A DNA stretch of 15,932 nt, taken from positions 1 to 15,932 of the forward strand of contig JACREV010000159.1 in the NCBI GenBank assembly GCA_016218095.1, read 5' to 3'. Origin of the DNA: Deltaproteobacteria bacterium (GTDB taxonomy: Bacteria > Desulfobacterota > GWC2-55-46). The translations under genes and the position numbers were made by a program. Shown piece by piece: positions 1 to 6,652 of this stretch. The notes beneath the pieces are model-generated. The model was given only the letters and a program-made list of their open reading frames with translations, had not been told where the DNA came from and searched no databases. Position 1 is the stretch's first letter. Every line of letters starts with the position of its first letter.

Positions 1-15
1 CGAAGAAACGCGAAA

Positions 16-38
16 AGGCCTTTAATTAAAAAAGGCCT
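16..38 (-). terminator. Probable intrinsic terminator of the REC/HD-GYP/PilZ operon
   Basis: An 8-bp perfect stem (AGGCCTTT at 16-23 against AAAGGCCT at 31-38) encloses a 7-nt AT-rich loop. Read on the minus strand, the stem is followed directly by a short T run (TTT, then CG). It lies about 60 nt past the stop of the PilZ gene, the last gene of the leftward operon. The T run is short, so termination may be partial. On the plus strand no T run follows, so a plus-strand terminator is unlikely. Confidence 0.55.
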
Positions 39-98
39 GAGTCAATGGATTACATTATACTTTATTATGCGGGGGGATTACAAGGGAGCCGGGGGATG

Positions 99-641
99 CT
101 ATTTTTCGGTGGTCTTCTCGCCGCGGAGCAGTTTCCTCTGCTTGGCAAAGATATACCTTATGATCTTGTCGCGCGTCGTCTCGTCCATGTCCAGATACTT
201 GACGGCTATCTCGTACTTGCCGTCGTCTGTGGGGATCGAGCGGACGACCTCGCACTTTATCTTTATGACGTGCGCGTGCGTGGGGAGGAAGGTCTTCAGG
301 AAGAGCCTGTCTCCGGAGTTGAAACGCTCGGTGCTGAAGAACCGGAGGCCCCCGCCGCTGATGTTCACTTCTCTCGCCTCGGGCATGTTGAAGCCGTTCT
401 TGCCGGCCATGTGGTTAAGGAGGATATTGAGCTTCTGGTTGATGTCGAAGAGGAGTTCGTAGAGCCTGGGGTTCTCCTCGGGTCTGGGGTCGATGTCGTC
501 GAAGAGGAGCTCCCAGTCGGACCGTATGTCCGCGGGTTCTTCCCCTGAGAGGACCTCGTAGTAGACCGGGATGTTGTCGTTGGTCCGGACAAACTCCCTC
601 TGCCCTTTTTCGGCGGATATCTCGCCGTGAAAGTCGGTCAT
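99..641 (-). CDS. PilZ-domain c-di-GMP receptor protein
   Basis: A 180-residue cytoplasmic protein that probably binds cyclic di-GMP. Both signature motifs of the PilZ family are intact: RxxxR at residues 15-19 (REFVR) and (D/N)xSxxG at 93-98 (NISGGG). A beta-rich C-terminal half follows. About 73 residues lie between the motifs, longer than in a minimal PilZ barrel, and include a likely helical segment near 54-80. The ATG at 641 is chosen over an in-frame start at 713 because GAAGGTGG sits just upstream and the start overlaps the stop of the HD-GYP gene by 4 nt (ATGA), implying translational coupling. It is the last gene of a signalling operon beside flagellar genes, so a role as a c-di-GMP effector on motility is plausible (inference). 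No membrane segment or output domain beyond PilZ is visible. Confidence 0.88.
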   Translation of the reverse strand: MTDFHGEISAEKGQREFVRTNDNIPVYYEVLSGEEPADIRSDWELLFDDIDPRPEENPRLYELLFDINQKLNILLNHMAGKNGFNMPEAREVNISGGGLRFFSTERFNSGDRLFLKTFLPTHAHVIKIKCEVVRSIPTDDGKYEIAVKYLDMDETTRDKIIRYIFAKQRKLLRGEKTTEK

Positions 642-2200
642 ACGGCCACCTTCAGTATTCCTGAACGGAGGAACGCTTCTACGACCTCCGGGTCGAACTG
701 GGTGCCGGAGCACCTGACTATCTCGTCCCTCGCCACGTCGAGCGGGAGGGCCTTCCTGTACGGCCTCGTCGAGGTCATCGCGTCAAAGGTGTCGGCGACG
801 CTGAATATGCGCGCCACGACCGGGATGTCTCCGCCGGAGAGCCCCCTGGGGTATCCTCCGCCGTCCCACCTCTCGTGGTGGTAAAGGACCACGGCCTTCT
901 CGAGCGAAAGGAGGTTAAGGGGCCTCAATATCTCCTCCCCCCTCACCACATGCGACTTCATTATCTCCCTCTCGTCCATGGAGAACTGCCCCTCTTTCAA
1001 GAGTATATCGTCGCGGACGGCTATCTTTCCTATGTCGTGGAGCGGCCCCGCGAAGCTGATGCTGTCGACTATGTCCTGCCTGCACTCAAGGGCCCTTGCT
1101 ATCTGCACGGCGTACCTTGTCACCCTGTCCGAGTGGTCCTTGGTGTAGGTGTCGCGCGCGTCAAGGGCGTTTATGAGCGAATTCAGCGCGGCTATGATGG
1201 ATGAGAATATGTTCTCGGACAGCGCTATGTTCTCAAGCTTCAAAGACGCCTTTGCGGTCAGGTTCAGGAGGAGCGTCAGCGCGTCGTTCGTAAAATCGAC
1301 CCCGCTCTCCATCCCGGAGAGCCCGAGGATGACGACTACCTCCCTGTTTATCATCAGGGGGGCGAGCAGAAGAGACGGCCTTTTACCCGGGCCCATCGAG
1401 CCCGCCACCAGGGGAGAGAGGTCGCGCCCGTCCACAAGGAAATGCGAGTAGCACTTGTTTTGCAACACGCCCCTGAAGGGCTCTTCCGACGCTGAAAAAC
1501 CGACCCCCACGATGTCGCCGTCGTACCCGGACGCCGCGCGCACGACAAGCGCCGCGCCGTCCCTCTCCACGACCATTATGAAGGCCTTGCCGGCGTCCGT
1601 TATTATCTGGGCGATGTCCATGGTCTTCCTGAAGATGTCTTCCTTCTCGCTCACCTCGTCGAGCGTCTCGCTTATGGTGTGAAGGATGGAGAGCTCCTTT
1701 ATCTTGTCCTCGAGCCTGCGTCTGGCGAGTTCGGGGAGCTGTACCATGGTCCTGTGGTTATTGGCGGGCCTGGCCTCCTCCGGCGCCCTTACCACCCTCG
1801 CTTCGCTGACCGCCTTCCTGACGATTATCTCGAGCTCCTCGCTCTTGAAGGGCTTGGCGAGGAAATCGACGGCCCCTATCTTCATCGCCTCGACGGCGAG
1901 GTCTATCGAAGGGTATCCGGTCACCATGACGACCGGCACGTCCGGCGCGGACTCCCTGGCCATCAACAGGAAGTTCATGCCGCTCAAGCCGGGCATGTTT
2001 ATGTCGGCGAGGATGCAGTCGTAATGGACTCCGCGCAGGGCCGAGAGAGCGCCTTCGGCGTTGGAGAAGGCGTCGACCTCCCACCCCTTGCGCTCGAGGA
2101 TCTCGCTCACCGCCTCCCGGACCGAGTCGTCGTCGTCGATGAACATTATCCTGAACTGATCGGCTATCGCTACCGCTGTCCGCAATTCCATTGTTTTCAC
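638..2200 (-). CDS. REC - GAF-like - HD-GYP response regulator (c-di-GMP phosphodiesterase)
   Basis: A 520-residue protein with three regions. Residues about 16-135 form a receiver domain with acidic pocket DDDD (22-25), phospho-acceptor D66 and conserved K116. Residues about 165-325 look like a GAF-type sensor fold flanked by helices. Residues about 335-515 form an HD-GYP domain with metal-binding HD (388-389) in LHDIGKI and a complete HHExxDGxGYP motif at 441-451. The active-site motifs are all intact, so hydrolysis of c-di-GMP is expected, controlled by phosphorylation of the receiver domain. The start is GTG at 2200, with GGAG 7 nt upstream; the ATG three codons later has poorer spacing. 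It lies 13 nt after the REC-only regulator and overlaps the PilZ gene by 4 nt, so enzyme and receptor for the same second messenger are co-expressed. No partner histidine kinase is in the window. Confidence 0.92.
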   Translation of the reverse strand: MKTMELRTAVAIADQFRIMFIDDDDSVREAVSEILERKGWEVDAFSNAEGALSALRGVHYDCILADINMPGLSGMNFLLMARESAPDVPVVMVTGYPSIDLAVEAMKIGAVDFLAKPFKSEELEIIVRKAVSEARVVRAPEEARPANNHRTMVQLPELARRRLEDKIKELSILHTISETLDEVSEKEDIFRKTMDIAQIITDAGKAFIMVVERDGAALVVRAASGYDGDIVGVGFSASEEPFRGVLQNKCYSHFLVDGRDLSPLVAGSMGPGKRPSLLLAPLMINREVVVILGLSGMESGVDFTNDALTLLLNLTAKASLKLENIALSENIFSSIIAALNSLINALDARDTYTKDHSDRVTRYAVQIARALECRQDIVDSISFAGPLHDIGKIAVRDDILLKEGQFSMDEREIMKSHVVRGEEILRPLNLLSLEKAVVLYHHERWDGGGYPRGLSGGDIPVVARIFSVADTFDAMTSTRPYRKALPLDVARDEIVRCSGTQFDPEVVEAFLRSGILKVAV

Positions 2201-2213
2201 GAATGAGCTCCGC

Positions 2214-2816
2214 TCAATTAGACTTCAGGGCCGGTTTGGTCCTTATGAAGCGGTCCGCCTCCTTCAAGTACTCCTGTTGCTTCTGGGGGGGGAGGGCCTC
2301 CCTGGAAGCCGCCGGTAACGCCGGGGACGGTTCAATCTGCTCCCTCGGACCGTTCTGCTGGGCAAGCGCGCTTTTCAAGACGGATATCTCGCCGTAAGCG
2401 GTCCGGAGCTCGTCTAAGAGCCCCTTGTTCTGGAGCATGAGACGGAGCCTCTCGCACGCGTTCTTTATGACTATCATCAGCTCGTCGAGCCTGAAGGGCT
2501 TGGCTATGTAGTCGTACGCGCCGGCCTCTATCGCCTTCACCGCCGTCTCTATGGTGGCGTAGCCGGTGATGATGATGACGAGTATCTCCCTGTCGAGCTC
2601 CTTGATCCTTTTGAGGAGCGCGAGCCCGTCCATCCCCGGCATCATGAGGTCCGTGATGACGATGTCGTACCTCTCCATGCGGAGCTTCCTCAAGGCCTCC
2701 TCCCCTTCCTTTGCGACGGAGACGGTATAGCCCCAGTTCTTGACCGCTTCGGTCAAGAGCTCCCTGAGATCGACGTCGTCGTCGGTTATGAGTATCTTGA
2801 AGTTGTCAGGAGCCAC
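2214..2816 (-). CDS. Response regulator, receiver domain with coiled-coil tail
   Basis: A 200-residue protein. Residues about 5-122 are a receiver domain with acidic residues D12-D14, phospho-acceptor D56 in ITDLMMPG, T84 in IIITGYAT and K106 in AKPF. Residues about 110-150 look like a coiled coil. A proline- and glutamine-rich linker and a short basic tail follow. There is no DNA-binding, enzymatic or other known output domain, so it probably acts by protein contact, as CheY-like regulators do, or as a phosphate relay (inference). The start is GTG at 2816 with a weak AGG element upstream. It is the first gene of the operon with the HD-GYP and PilZ genes and follows a near-consensus sigma-70 promoter by about 50 nt of leader. 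Confidence 0.88.
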   Translation of the reverse strand: MAPDNFKILITDDDVDLRELLTEAVKNWGYTVSVAKEGEEALRKLRMERYDIVITDLMMPGMDGLALLKRIKELDREILVIIITGYATIETAVKAIEAGAYDYIAKPFRLDELMIVIKNACERLRLMLQNKGLLDELRTAYGEISVLKSALAQQNGPREQIEPSPALPAASREALPPQKQQEYLKEADRFIRTKPALKSN

Positions 2817-2872
2817 TTTGACCTGTTTTATGGCTGGTTGTCCGTTAGCCGCCTTTTGCCTCGATCGATAAG

Positions 2873-2901
2873 AATATACAATTGCGGCGAGGTGGTGTCA
2901 A
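2873..2901 (-). promoter_or_regulatory. Sigma-70-type promoter of the REC/HD-GYP/PilZ operon
   Basis: On the minus strand a perfect TTGACA -35 box (2901-2896), a 17-nt spacer and TATATT -10 box (2878-2873) are seen. The predicted start of transcription is near 2866, about 50 nt before the GTG of the response regulator. The promoter starts about 10 nt after the stop of the preceding 66-residue gene. It gives the signalling operon a housekeeping start independent of the sigma-28-type promoter upstream. Confidence 0.72.
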
Positions 2902-2911
2902 TACTCGTTTT

Positions 2912-3112
2912 TCAAGGCTTTTTCGCGCCGTTCTGCTCGGATATCCGCGCCATGAGCTGGCCCATGATATGCTTCTTTTTGCCTTCCTCCGAGATGACCA
3001 CCGAGTCCCCCTCGGAGGGCTTTGCGTCCTCATGGCGGGCCCTCTCGTTCTTGTTCGAGTGCCTGTCCGAGAGCGCCAGGTTCTGTCCCGGGAGCGTGTC
3101 TATTTTGAACAT
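2912..3112 (-). CDS. Small hypothetical protein (66 aa) behind a sigma-28-type promoter
   Basis: A 66-residue, strongly charged and probably cytoplasmic protein with no signal peptide or membrane segment. I do not recognise a family with confidence. Residues 36-47 (DSVVISEEGKKK) resemble the D-x-V-x-(I/L)-S-x-E-x-K stretch found in small flagellar proteins such as FlgM, but only about 19 residues follow, too few for the sigma-28-binding C-terminal half of FlgM. The ATG at 3112 is chosen because GGGGAGGGG lies 7 nt upstream. An upstream TTG at 3163 would fall inside the promoter -10 region and lacks such a site. The gene sits about 30 nt downstream of a predicted sigma-28 transcription start, so it is probably a late flagellar-class gene. 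Function unknown. Confidence 0.72.
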   Translation of the reverse strand: MFKIDTLPGQNLALSDRHSNKNERARHEDAKPSEGDSVVISEEGKKKHIMGQLMARISEQNGAKKP

Positions 3113-3149
3113 GTCGGCCCCTCCCCAAATGTATTTACGGTCACTTCTT

Positions 3150-3177
3150 ATATCGGCGGTCAAGGCCGTCTGCTTTA
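3150..3177 (-). promoter_or_regulatory. Sigma-28 (FliA)-type promoter of the 66-aa gene
   Basis: On the minus strand TAAA (3177-3174), a 16-nt spacer and GCCGATAT (3157-3150) match the flagellar sigma-28 pattern TAAA-N15-GCCGATAA with the spacer one base long. A 16-nt block ending in GCCGATATAAG is identical to the block in the fliC promoter. An A6 run lies three bases upstream of TAAA, also as at fliC. The predicted start of transcription is near 3143. Confidence 0.7.
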
Positions 3178-3217
3178 GGATTTTTTCAGGATTTTCTCGG
3201 TATTCGGAGAGGATTTT
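3177..3217 (-). repeat. Three AGGATTTT direct repeats at 11- and 22-nt steps
   Basis: AGGATTTT (plus-strand sense) occurs at 3177-3184, 3188-3195 and 3210-3217. The steps of 11 and 22 nt place the A/T tracts on about the same face of the helix. They lie directly upstream of the -35 element of the sigma-28-type promoter, abutting it. This is the arrangement of an UP element, intrinsically bent DNA, or a repeated regulator site. The repeats are visible; the function is inferred. Confidence 0.55.
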
Positions 3218-3281
3218 TCAGAAAGGCCGGCAAAGCTAAGGAGGAGTTTGAGCTAAACGATATAACCTGCCGTATTACAAC

Positions 3282-3321
3282 AAAAAAAACTACTTGCCTA
3301 ACGAGTGGACGCGTTGTAGGC
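3282..3321 (-). terminator. Possible terminator after the fliC-fliT gene cluster
   Basis: On the minus strand an imperfect stem (GCCT and AACG against CGTT and AGGC, with a 2-nt bulge and 8-nt loop, 3321-3296) overlaps the stop codon of the FliT-like gene. Six bases later comes a run of eight T (3289-3282). The gap between stem and T run is longer than usual, so this is a weak call. It would separate the filament genes from the 66-aa gene. The 3181-3281 stretch otherwise holds only the promoter-proximal repeats. Confidence 0.33.
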
Positions 3322-3618
3322 CTTCGCTACCCTTGCTCCCCTTATTACCCTGCCGAGCTTGCCCGCGATCTCGTCCATCGAGGACTCGATGCAGAGGGAA
3401 AGGGCCCTGTCATGATCGAGTATCCTTGCTATGAGCGAGTGCGCCTCCTCGCTCTTAAGGTCCTGGGATTCGAGCGAAGAGAGCTCGGCGAACAGCGCCT
3501 CCCTCTCCTTCTGCTTCAAAAGGAGCTCCTCGAACCTCTTCTCGTCGAAGAGCCTCCTCTGCAGGACGGAGGTCTCGAGCACCGCCTTGAGCATCTCCAG
3601 GTGCCGCTCAGACCCCAC
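3298..3618 (-). CDS. Small helical FliT-like flagellar chaperone (putative)
   Basis: A 106-residue, almost wholly alpha-helical, charged protein with no membrane segment. Sequence alone does not place it firmly. Its size, helical make-up and position directly after fliS match FliT-type export chaperones, which hold the filament cap protein FliD before secretion. FlgN-like or an unrelated small flagellar protein are alternatives. The start is GTG at 3618, preceded by GGGGGTGA. The gene overlaps the end of fliS by 11 nt, so the two are probably translated together. It is the last gene of the fliC-led cluster. Confidence 0.6.
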   Translation of the reverse strand: MGSERHLEMLKAVLETSVLQRRLFDEKRFEELLLKQKEREALFAELSSLESQDLKSEEAHSLIARILDHDRALSLCIESSMDEIAGKLGRVIRGARVAKAYNASTR

Positions 3619-4021
3619 AGCTCACCCCCGTCCCTTCGCGCCTCTCGGAAGCGGCCTTCTCCTGGTTGGCTATGGCCTCCCATCCGGCCTTGAGCTCGCC
3701 CATCACCCTGTTGACGGCCTCTATCGCGCTTCCGTCGTTCGTGAGGTTGGCCTTCGTGAGATGAGACTGCGCAAAGTCATAGAGCCTCTCGAGGTTCCTG
3801 GCAATTTCGCCGCCCTCCTCCATGTTAAGGGAGTTGGCGAGCTCGCTGACTATGGCCAGCGACTTGTTGAGATAATGGCTCCTTGAGGCGATGTCCTTGT
3901 CCGCTATGGCCTTCTGGGCGCACCTGTTGAAGCGCAATACCCCGTCGTACATCATGATTATTATGCGGACCTTGTCCGCGGTCATTACCTGTATGTTCTG
4001 GTACTGCGCGACCCTGTTCAT
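3608..4021 (-). CDS. fliS: Flagellar export chaperone FliS
   Basis: A 137-residue helical-bundle protein that in its family binds the C-terminal helix of flagellin in the cytoplasm, stops early polymerisation and delivers it to the export gate. Family hallmarks are seen in order: YQNIQVMTAD near the N-terminus, IIIMMYDGVLRF at about residues 20-31, SLNMEEGGEIARNLERLYDF at about 64-83 and the ELKAGWE stretch near 110-116. The length is typical. ATG at 4021 has AGGAG a few bases upstream, inside the intergenic gap of 8 nt after fliD. The C-terminal end is overlapped by the GTG start of the FliT-like gene. Confidence 0.96.
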   Translation of the reverse strand: MNRVAQYQNIQVMTADKVRIIIMMYDGVLRFNRCAQKAIADKDIASRSHYLNKSLAIVSELANSLNMEEGGEIARNLERLYDFAQSHLTKANLTNDGSAIEAVNRVMGELKAGWEAIANQEKAASERREGTGVSCGV

Positions 4022-4029
4022 GGGATCTC

Positions 4030-5358
4030 CTATAGATTCGAAAGGAAGTTGGACTGGGACTTAAGGCTCGCGAGCATCGTTTCAAGGCCCATGAACTGCG
4101 AACGGAGCTGATCCTCGTAAAGTGAAAGCGTGTACTCCTTGTTCCTTATGTCGTCCTCTATTTTTTTAATATTGTCCTGCAGGCCGTCCTGCCTGCCCTT
4201 TATCCTGCCGTCGACGGTGTCGGTTATGGATGACGCCGAATTGTACATGAGCGCGCCGAACCCGTCGGTCGTTGTACCGTCCTCGAAGAGGGCGACGACG
4301 TCGTCGAAGCTCGTCGAGAGCGCGGTCTTGAGCTTGGAAGAGTCTAGCGAGAAAACGCCATCGGTATTGCTCGTGATCCCTATGTGGAGGAGCCTGTTCA
4401 TCGTGTCGGGCAGGCCCGTGACAGCCCCGGACATGACCTTCCTTAGATCGTCCCAGACGGATCTGGCGACGGTGTCGCCGAAGAACACGCCGGCGACCTT
4501 CGTCTCGCTGTCGTAACGGTTGTTGGCCTTTATGTACGAGACGATGGAATTGTATTTCTCGACGAAGTCCGTGACCTTTTCGGCTATCTTGTCCGAGTCC
4601 CTCTCCACGGAGAGCGTGACGGTCTTCGCCGGGTCCCCGCTCTTAATGTCGAAGGTCACGCCGGTGATGACGTCGGATACGGTGTTCGACGCCCTCGTGA
4701 AGGTCATCGTGTCCACTGTAAAGGAGGCGTCCTGCGCGGCCTGGAGTGTGGTGTTGAAGGCTGCCGTCGTGTCGTTCTGGGTTATGGCGACGCCGTTCGA
4801 CGCGCCGGTCGAGGAGCTCGTGAGTATCAGCCTGTAGGGGGAGGCGGAGCCGTCGTTCACAATGGAGGCGGTCACCCCTGCGCCTAGCGCGTTTATCGAG
4901 TCCCGAAGACCTGCGAGCGTCGTAGTGCCGTCTACCGCGATGGTCTGCTCGGCCCCTGCTCCTACCGTGAACTTGAAAAAGCCGGCCCCGCCGGCGACGG
5001 TCGAGGTGTCCGAGGCGTAGCCGTCGGCCGCTATCTTATGGGCCTTGGCTATGTTGGTGACTACTATCGAATAGCTTCCCTTGGCGGCGGTGGAAGACGC
5101 CGATGCGCCGAGTATCGTCTCGTCTGTAACCGAGGTCTTGAATACGTTGAATGAGGACAAGGTCCGGAGGGCGTCTGCCGCGCTTTTGAGCTCGTCGACC
5201 TTGGAGCTTAAGTTGGAGTAGGCGCTGTTGGTCTTCTCGAGCGTCTTCTTGTCGTCCGAAAGCTGTGTGATCGACTGCTGTCTTATGCCGACGAGCTGGG
5301 AGATGAGCGTCTGATAATCTATGTTGCTTACGACCCCTGATGTCGCGGAAATGGACAT
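4030..5358 (-). CDS. fliD: Flagellar filament cap protein FliD (hook-associated protein 2)
   Basis: A 442-residue secreted protein that caps the growing filament and helps flagellin subunits insert. The N-terminal FliD_N region (about 1-100) starts with ISATSGVVSNIDYQTLISQLV followed by a coiled coil. A Ser/Thr-rich beta region follows, including a flagellin IN-type motif (AKTVTLSVERD, near residue 245). The FliD_C region (about 230-430) has KVTDFVEKYNSIVSYI and ends in a long helix for cap packing. It has no cleavable signal, as expected for a type III export substrate. Length is in the short-to-normal range for the family. ATG at 5358 has AGGAG 9 nt upstream. It lies 40 nt after flaG and 8 nt before fliS. 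Confidence 0.96.
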   Translation of the reverse strand: MSISATSGVVSNIDYQTLISQLVGIRQQSITQLSDDKKTLEKTNSAYSNLSSKVDELKSAADALRTLSSFNVFKTSVTDETILGASASSTAAKGSYSIVVTNIAKAHKIAADGYASDTSTVAGGAGFFKFTVGAGAEQTIAVDGTTTLAGLRDSINALGAGVTASIVNDGSASPYRLILTSSSTGASNGVAITQNDTTAAFNTTLQAAQDASFTVDTMTFTRASNTVSDVITGVTFDIKSGDPAKTVTLSVERDSDKIAEKVTDFVEKYNSIVSYIKANNRYDSETKVAGVFFGDTVARSVWDDLRKVMSGAVTGLPDTMNRLLHIGITSNTDGVFSLDSSKLKTALSTSFDDVVALFEDGTTTDGFGALMYNSASSITDTVDGRIKGRQDGLQDNIKKIEDDIRNKEYTLSLYEDQLRSQFMGLETMLASLKSQSNFLSNL

Positions 5359-5398
5359 GGCGCATTGCTCCTGCAGAGATGGAGTTTTTCGGACCTTT

Positions 5399-5755
5399 TC
5401 AGGACCTGGCGTTGTAAAGGACGCCGATAAGCTCTTCCATCCGCTCCCTTATGGCCAGGAGCTCCTCGGACGGTATCTGCCTTATCACCTGCCTGGTCTC
5501 GGGGTCGATGATCTTTATGACCATTTCCTCGGAGTTCTTGTCGATCTCGAACCTGAGCTCGGTGTTAAGCCTTTTGAGCTGTATCTGGACGTCGGAGGCT
5601 ATAGCCTCGACTTCCTGCGGCGGCAGGTCCCTTTTGGCCTCTGCCGCGTCGGCTATGACGCCCGAGCGCGCTTCGGCCTTTTTCGCGCCGGCGGTCTCGC
5701 CAAGGCGGTCCGTTGCGGCCCTTGTGACGTCTTTTATTGCGAATTCAATGCTCAT
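5399..5755 (-). CDS. flaG: FlaG family flagellar protein
   Basis: A 118-residue protein of the FlaG family, which influences filament length in other bacteria, though its mechanism is poorly known. The C-terminal half carries the family signature: an amphipathic strand LNTELRFEIDKNSEEMVIKI, then DPETRQVIRQIPSEELLAI. The N-terminal half is a low-complexity, Ala/Lys/Glu-rich segment. ATG at 5755 is chosen over an in-frame start at 5818 because GGGAGGG is directly upstream and because the extra residues would be coded by the intercistronic palindrome. It sits between fliC and fliD, its usual place. Confidence 0.92.
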   Translation of the reverse strand: MSIEFAIKDVTRAATDRLGETAGAKKAEARSGVIADAAEAKRDLPPQEVEAIASDVQIQLKRLNTELRFEIDKNSEEMVIKIIDPETRQVIRQIPSEELLAIRERMEELIGVLYNARS

Positions 5756-5771
5756 ATTCCCTCCCTGGACT

Positions 5772-5799
5772 TGGCGGGGAGGCTTAAGCCTCCCCGCCA
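5772..5799. repeat. Perfect 28-nt palindrome in the fliC-flaG gap
   Basis: Arms of 14 nt (TGGCGGGGAGGCTT and its complement, centre between 5785 and 5786) match without error. As RNA it can form a very stable GC-rich hairpin about 22 nt after the fliC stop and 16 nt before the flaG start. No T run follows on either strand, so it is not a classical intrinsic terminator. It most likely shields the 3' end of fliC mRNA from exonucleases or attenuates flaG-fliD expression relative to fliC (inference). Confidence 0.7.
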
Positions 5800-5821
5800 G
5801 ATCAAGGCGCAAAGACACTTA

Positions 5822-6652
5822 CTACCTGAGGAGCGAAAGCGCGTTCTGAGGCAGCGTGTTGGCCTGGGCTAGCACCGAGGTGCCGGCCTGGACCATTATC
5901 TGGTTCCTGGTGTACTGCGCGGTCTCGTAGGCGAAGTCCGCGTCCCTTATCCTCGATTCGGCGGCCTGGTAGTTCGTGAAGGTCACCTGGAGGTTGGAAA
6001 GGGCCGCGCCCAGCCTGTTGGAGGACGCGCCGTAGACGGCTCTTGCGTCGTTGATGGTCTTCAGCGCGGCGCTGACGGAATCGAGGGCGGACAGGGCCCC
6101 TGTGATGGAGCCGAGTATGCCGGACGAGAGGTTAAGGCCGCTGGTGCCGGTGGTGAGGACCTTCAACGAGACCGAGAGCTGGTCGTTCGAGGAGTTCTTG
6201 AAGCCTATGTACATCGTAAGATATGCCGTGTCGCCGTTGATGAGCTTGTAGCCGCCGAACTCGGTGGTGTTCGCGATCCTGTCGATTTCGCTCTTGAGCT
6301 TGTCGAACTCGTCGCTGTAGTAGGTCCTGTTGGTGGAGTCCAGGGTGCCCTGCGCGGCGCTGGCGGCGAGTTCGCCCATCCTTGTGACGATGTTCGTGAT
6401 CTGCTCGGCGACCTTGTCGCTTATTTCCATGGCGCTCACGCCGTCGTTGATGTTCCTTATCGAGGCCTGGATCATCCTCGACTGGGACTTCAACTGGTCG
6501 GCGCGGCCAAGGCCCGCGGCGTCGTCGGCGGAGCTGTTGATCCTGAAGCCGGATGAGAGTCTCTGTACGCTTACTTTAAGCTGGGCGTTGGAAGTTGCGA
6601 GGTTCTGCTGGGCTACGAGTGCGGCTACGTTGGTATTGATGACTAATGACAT
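5822..6652 (-). CDS. fliC: Flagellin
   Basis: A 276-residue flagellin, the filament subunit, exported without a signal peptide. The conserved D0/D1 N-terminal part (about 1-140) has INTNVAALVAQQNL and LSSGFRINSSADDAAGL. The C-terminal D1/D0 part (about 195-276) has AAESRIRDADFAYETA and ends QNALSLLR. Only about 55 Ser/Thr-rich residues lie between, so the outer D2/D3 domains are essentially absent. That surface segment is the likely target of the Maf glycosyltransferase encoded upstream (inference). The start ATG at 6652 has AAGGAGGG upstream. A consensus sigma-28 promoter precedes it with a leader of about 110 nt. The SADDAAGLGRADQL stretch departs slightly from the usual ADDAAGLAIS form. 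Confidence 0.97.
   Translation of the reverse strand: MSLVINTNVAALVAQQNLATSNAQLKVSVQRLSSGFRINSSADDAAGLGRADQLKSQSRMIQASIRNINDGVSAMEISDKVAEQITNIVTRMGELAASAAQGTLDSTNRTYYSDEFDKLKSEIDRIANTTEFGGYKLINGDTAYLTMYIGFKNSSNDQLSVSLKVLTTGTSGLNLSSGILGSITGALSALDSVSAALKTINDARAVYGASSNRLGAALSNLQVTFTNYQAAESRIRDADFAYETAQYTRNQIMVQAGTSVLAQANTLPQNALSLLR

Noticed and set aside
54..81. TATAAT on the minus strand with an upstream TTGTAA-like box, a possible leftward promoter
   Set aside because: Transcription would start near 47 and run at once into the terminator hairpin at 38-16; the spacer is 18 nt and no downstream gene is visible in the window.
2912..3163. Longer form of the 66-aa protein from TTG at 3163, and naming it FlgM
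   Set aside because: The longer start overlaps the sigma-28 -10 region and has no ribosome site, whereas ATG at 3112 has GGGGAGGGG. The FlgM resemblance is one short motif only, without the sigma-binding region.
5399..5818. Longer FlaG starting at 5818
   Set aside because: The added residues would be read through the intercistronic palindrome, and the strong ribosome site is at the ATG at 5755.
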